From: Chloroflexota bacterium
GTDB lineage: Bacteria > Chloroflexota > Limnocylindria > P2-11E
DNA: 19,926 bases
Direction of reading: 5' to 3'
Assembly: GCA_005883775.1 (NCBI GenBank)
Contig: VBEU01000013.1
Span: 1 to 19,926, forward strand
Shown one piece after another: positions 19,753 through 19,926 of this stretch. Under the pieces are notes generated by a model, which saw only the letters and a list, made by a program, of their open reading frames with translations, did not search any database and was not told the DNA's origin. A program made the translations under genes and the position numbers. Within the stretch, counting starts at the first letter, position 1. The number at the start of each line of letters is the position of its first letter.

Positions 19753-19926
19753 CCGACGAGCGCGCGGGTGTCCTTCCAGCCGTATCCGACCTCGACGTGT
19801 TCCTCAGCCCCGGGAAATTCCTCGAGCTGCTTCTCGCGAACGGCCGTTCCGCCGAGGCGCTCATAGAAGCCGCGGCCGATTTGATTTTCGCGCAGGACCC
19901 AGATAAGCAAGGAGCTCAGGCCACGC
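19749..19926 (-). CDS. GNAT-family N-acetyltransferase, C-terminal part only
   Basis: The last 58 codons of a gene whose start lies beyond the window end. The fragment shows the end of a GNAT fold: S-L-L-I-W-V-L-R-E-N, then G-R-G-F-Y-E-R-L-G-G (the conserved motif B-like segment with the Tyr often acting as general acid), and E-V-G-Y-G-W-K-D-T-R as the final strand. The acetyl-CoA-binding motif A would be in the missing part. The acceptor is unknown. The stop TAG overlaps the TAA of the convergent gene. Confidence 0.75.
   Translation of the reverse strand, partial: RGLSSLLIWVLRENQIGRGFYERLGGTAVREKQLEEFPGAEEHVEVGYGWKDTRALVG

Noticed and set aside
1..19926. tRNA, rRNA, CRISPR arrays, insertion sequences, phage genes or toxin-antitoxin pairs
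   Set aside because: I looked for clover-leaf-like segments, spaced repeats, transposase motifs and terminal inverted repeats and found none that I could support.

Overview
The window is a gene-dense stretch of a high-GC bacterial chromosome. By eye it is roughly two-thirds GC. Many genes start with GTG, some with TTG and perhaps CTG; same-strand neighbours overlap by a few bases and convergent genes often overlap at their 3' ends. The gene content (short MenG/UbiE methyltransferase, BacA-type UppP, DUF72, an asparaginase of the V-T-T-S-G-W type, an atypical FabG-like SDR) together with leaderless-type promoters fits an environmental Chloroflexota-like lineage. That placement is inference, not proof. 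I see no rRNA, tRNA, CRISPR array, insertion sequence or prophage, so this is core/housekeeping DNA.

Layout. (1) 1-2620 (+): a chain of an alpha/alpha-toroid (prenyltransferase/squalene-cyclase-like) protein cut by the window edge, an uncharacterised papain-like/BtrH-like protein and the undecaprenyl-diphosphatase UppP. (2) 2547-2924 (-): a small membrane protein, divergent from the next unit. (3) 2942-6127 (+): SDR oxidoreductase, Nudix hydrolase, nicotinate phosphoribosyltransferase and TauE/SafE permease, all touching or overlapping. (4) 6168-9783 (+): MBL-fold hydrolase, a three-domain acyl-activating enzyme-ACP-PlsC fusion and a second Nudix hydrolase. (5) 9671-11160 (-): a compact FGE/SUMF1-like protein and an Ntn-type asparaginase. 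(6) 11223-11450 (+): a small unknown protein. (7) 11469-14967 (-): ubiE/menG, acyl-CoA dehydrogenase and FadD-type acyl-CoA ligase, with an abnormal ubiE/dehydrogenase junction. (8) 14993-15702 (+): a membrane protein that appears to carry a frameshift. (9) 15846-17541 (-): ABC-2 exporter permease and ATPase. (10) 17553-18607 (+): DUF72 protein and a small unknown. (11) 18604-19104 (-): four-helix membrane protein. (12) 19154-19315 (-) and 19333-19752 (+): a tiny Cys-tailed ORF and a helical unknown sharing one promoter. (13) 19749-end (-): a partial GNAT acetyltransferase.

The clearest common theme is lipid and isoprenoid chemistry: UppP, the toroid protein, two acyl-activating enzymes, an acyl-CoA dehydrogenase, PlsC and UbiE. 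A smaller NAD-related group consists of the nicotinate phosphoribosyltransferase with a Nudix hydrolase.

The most distinctive signal is regulatory. At several transcription-unit heads a TANNNT -10 hexamer lies exactly 6 nt upstream of the start codon, which implies leaderless mRNAs. At two loci (2925-2941 and 19316-19332) the shared A:T pairs of one symmetrical -10 element place start codons exactly 18 bp apart on opposite strands. This looks like bidirectional leaderless promoters compressed into 17 bp. The second point to check is the ubiE/acyl-CoA dehydrogenase junction, where the ubiE stop codon and the dehydrogenase N-terminus are both missing.
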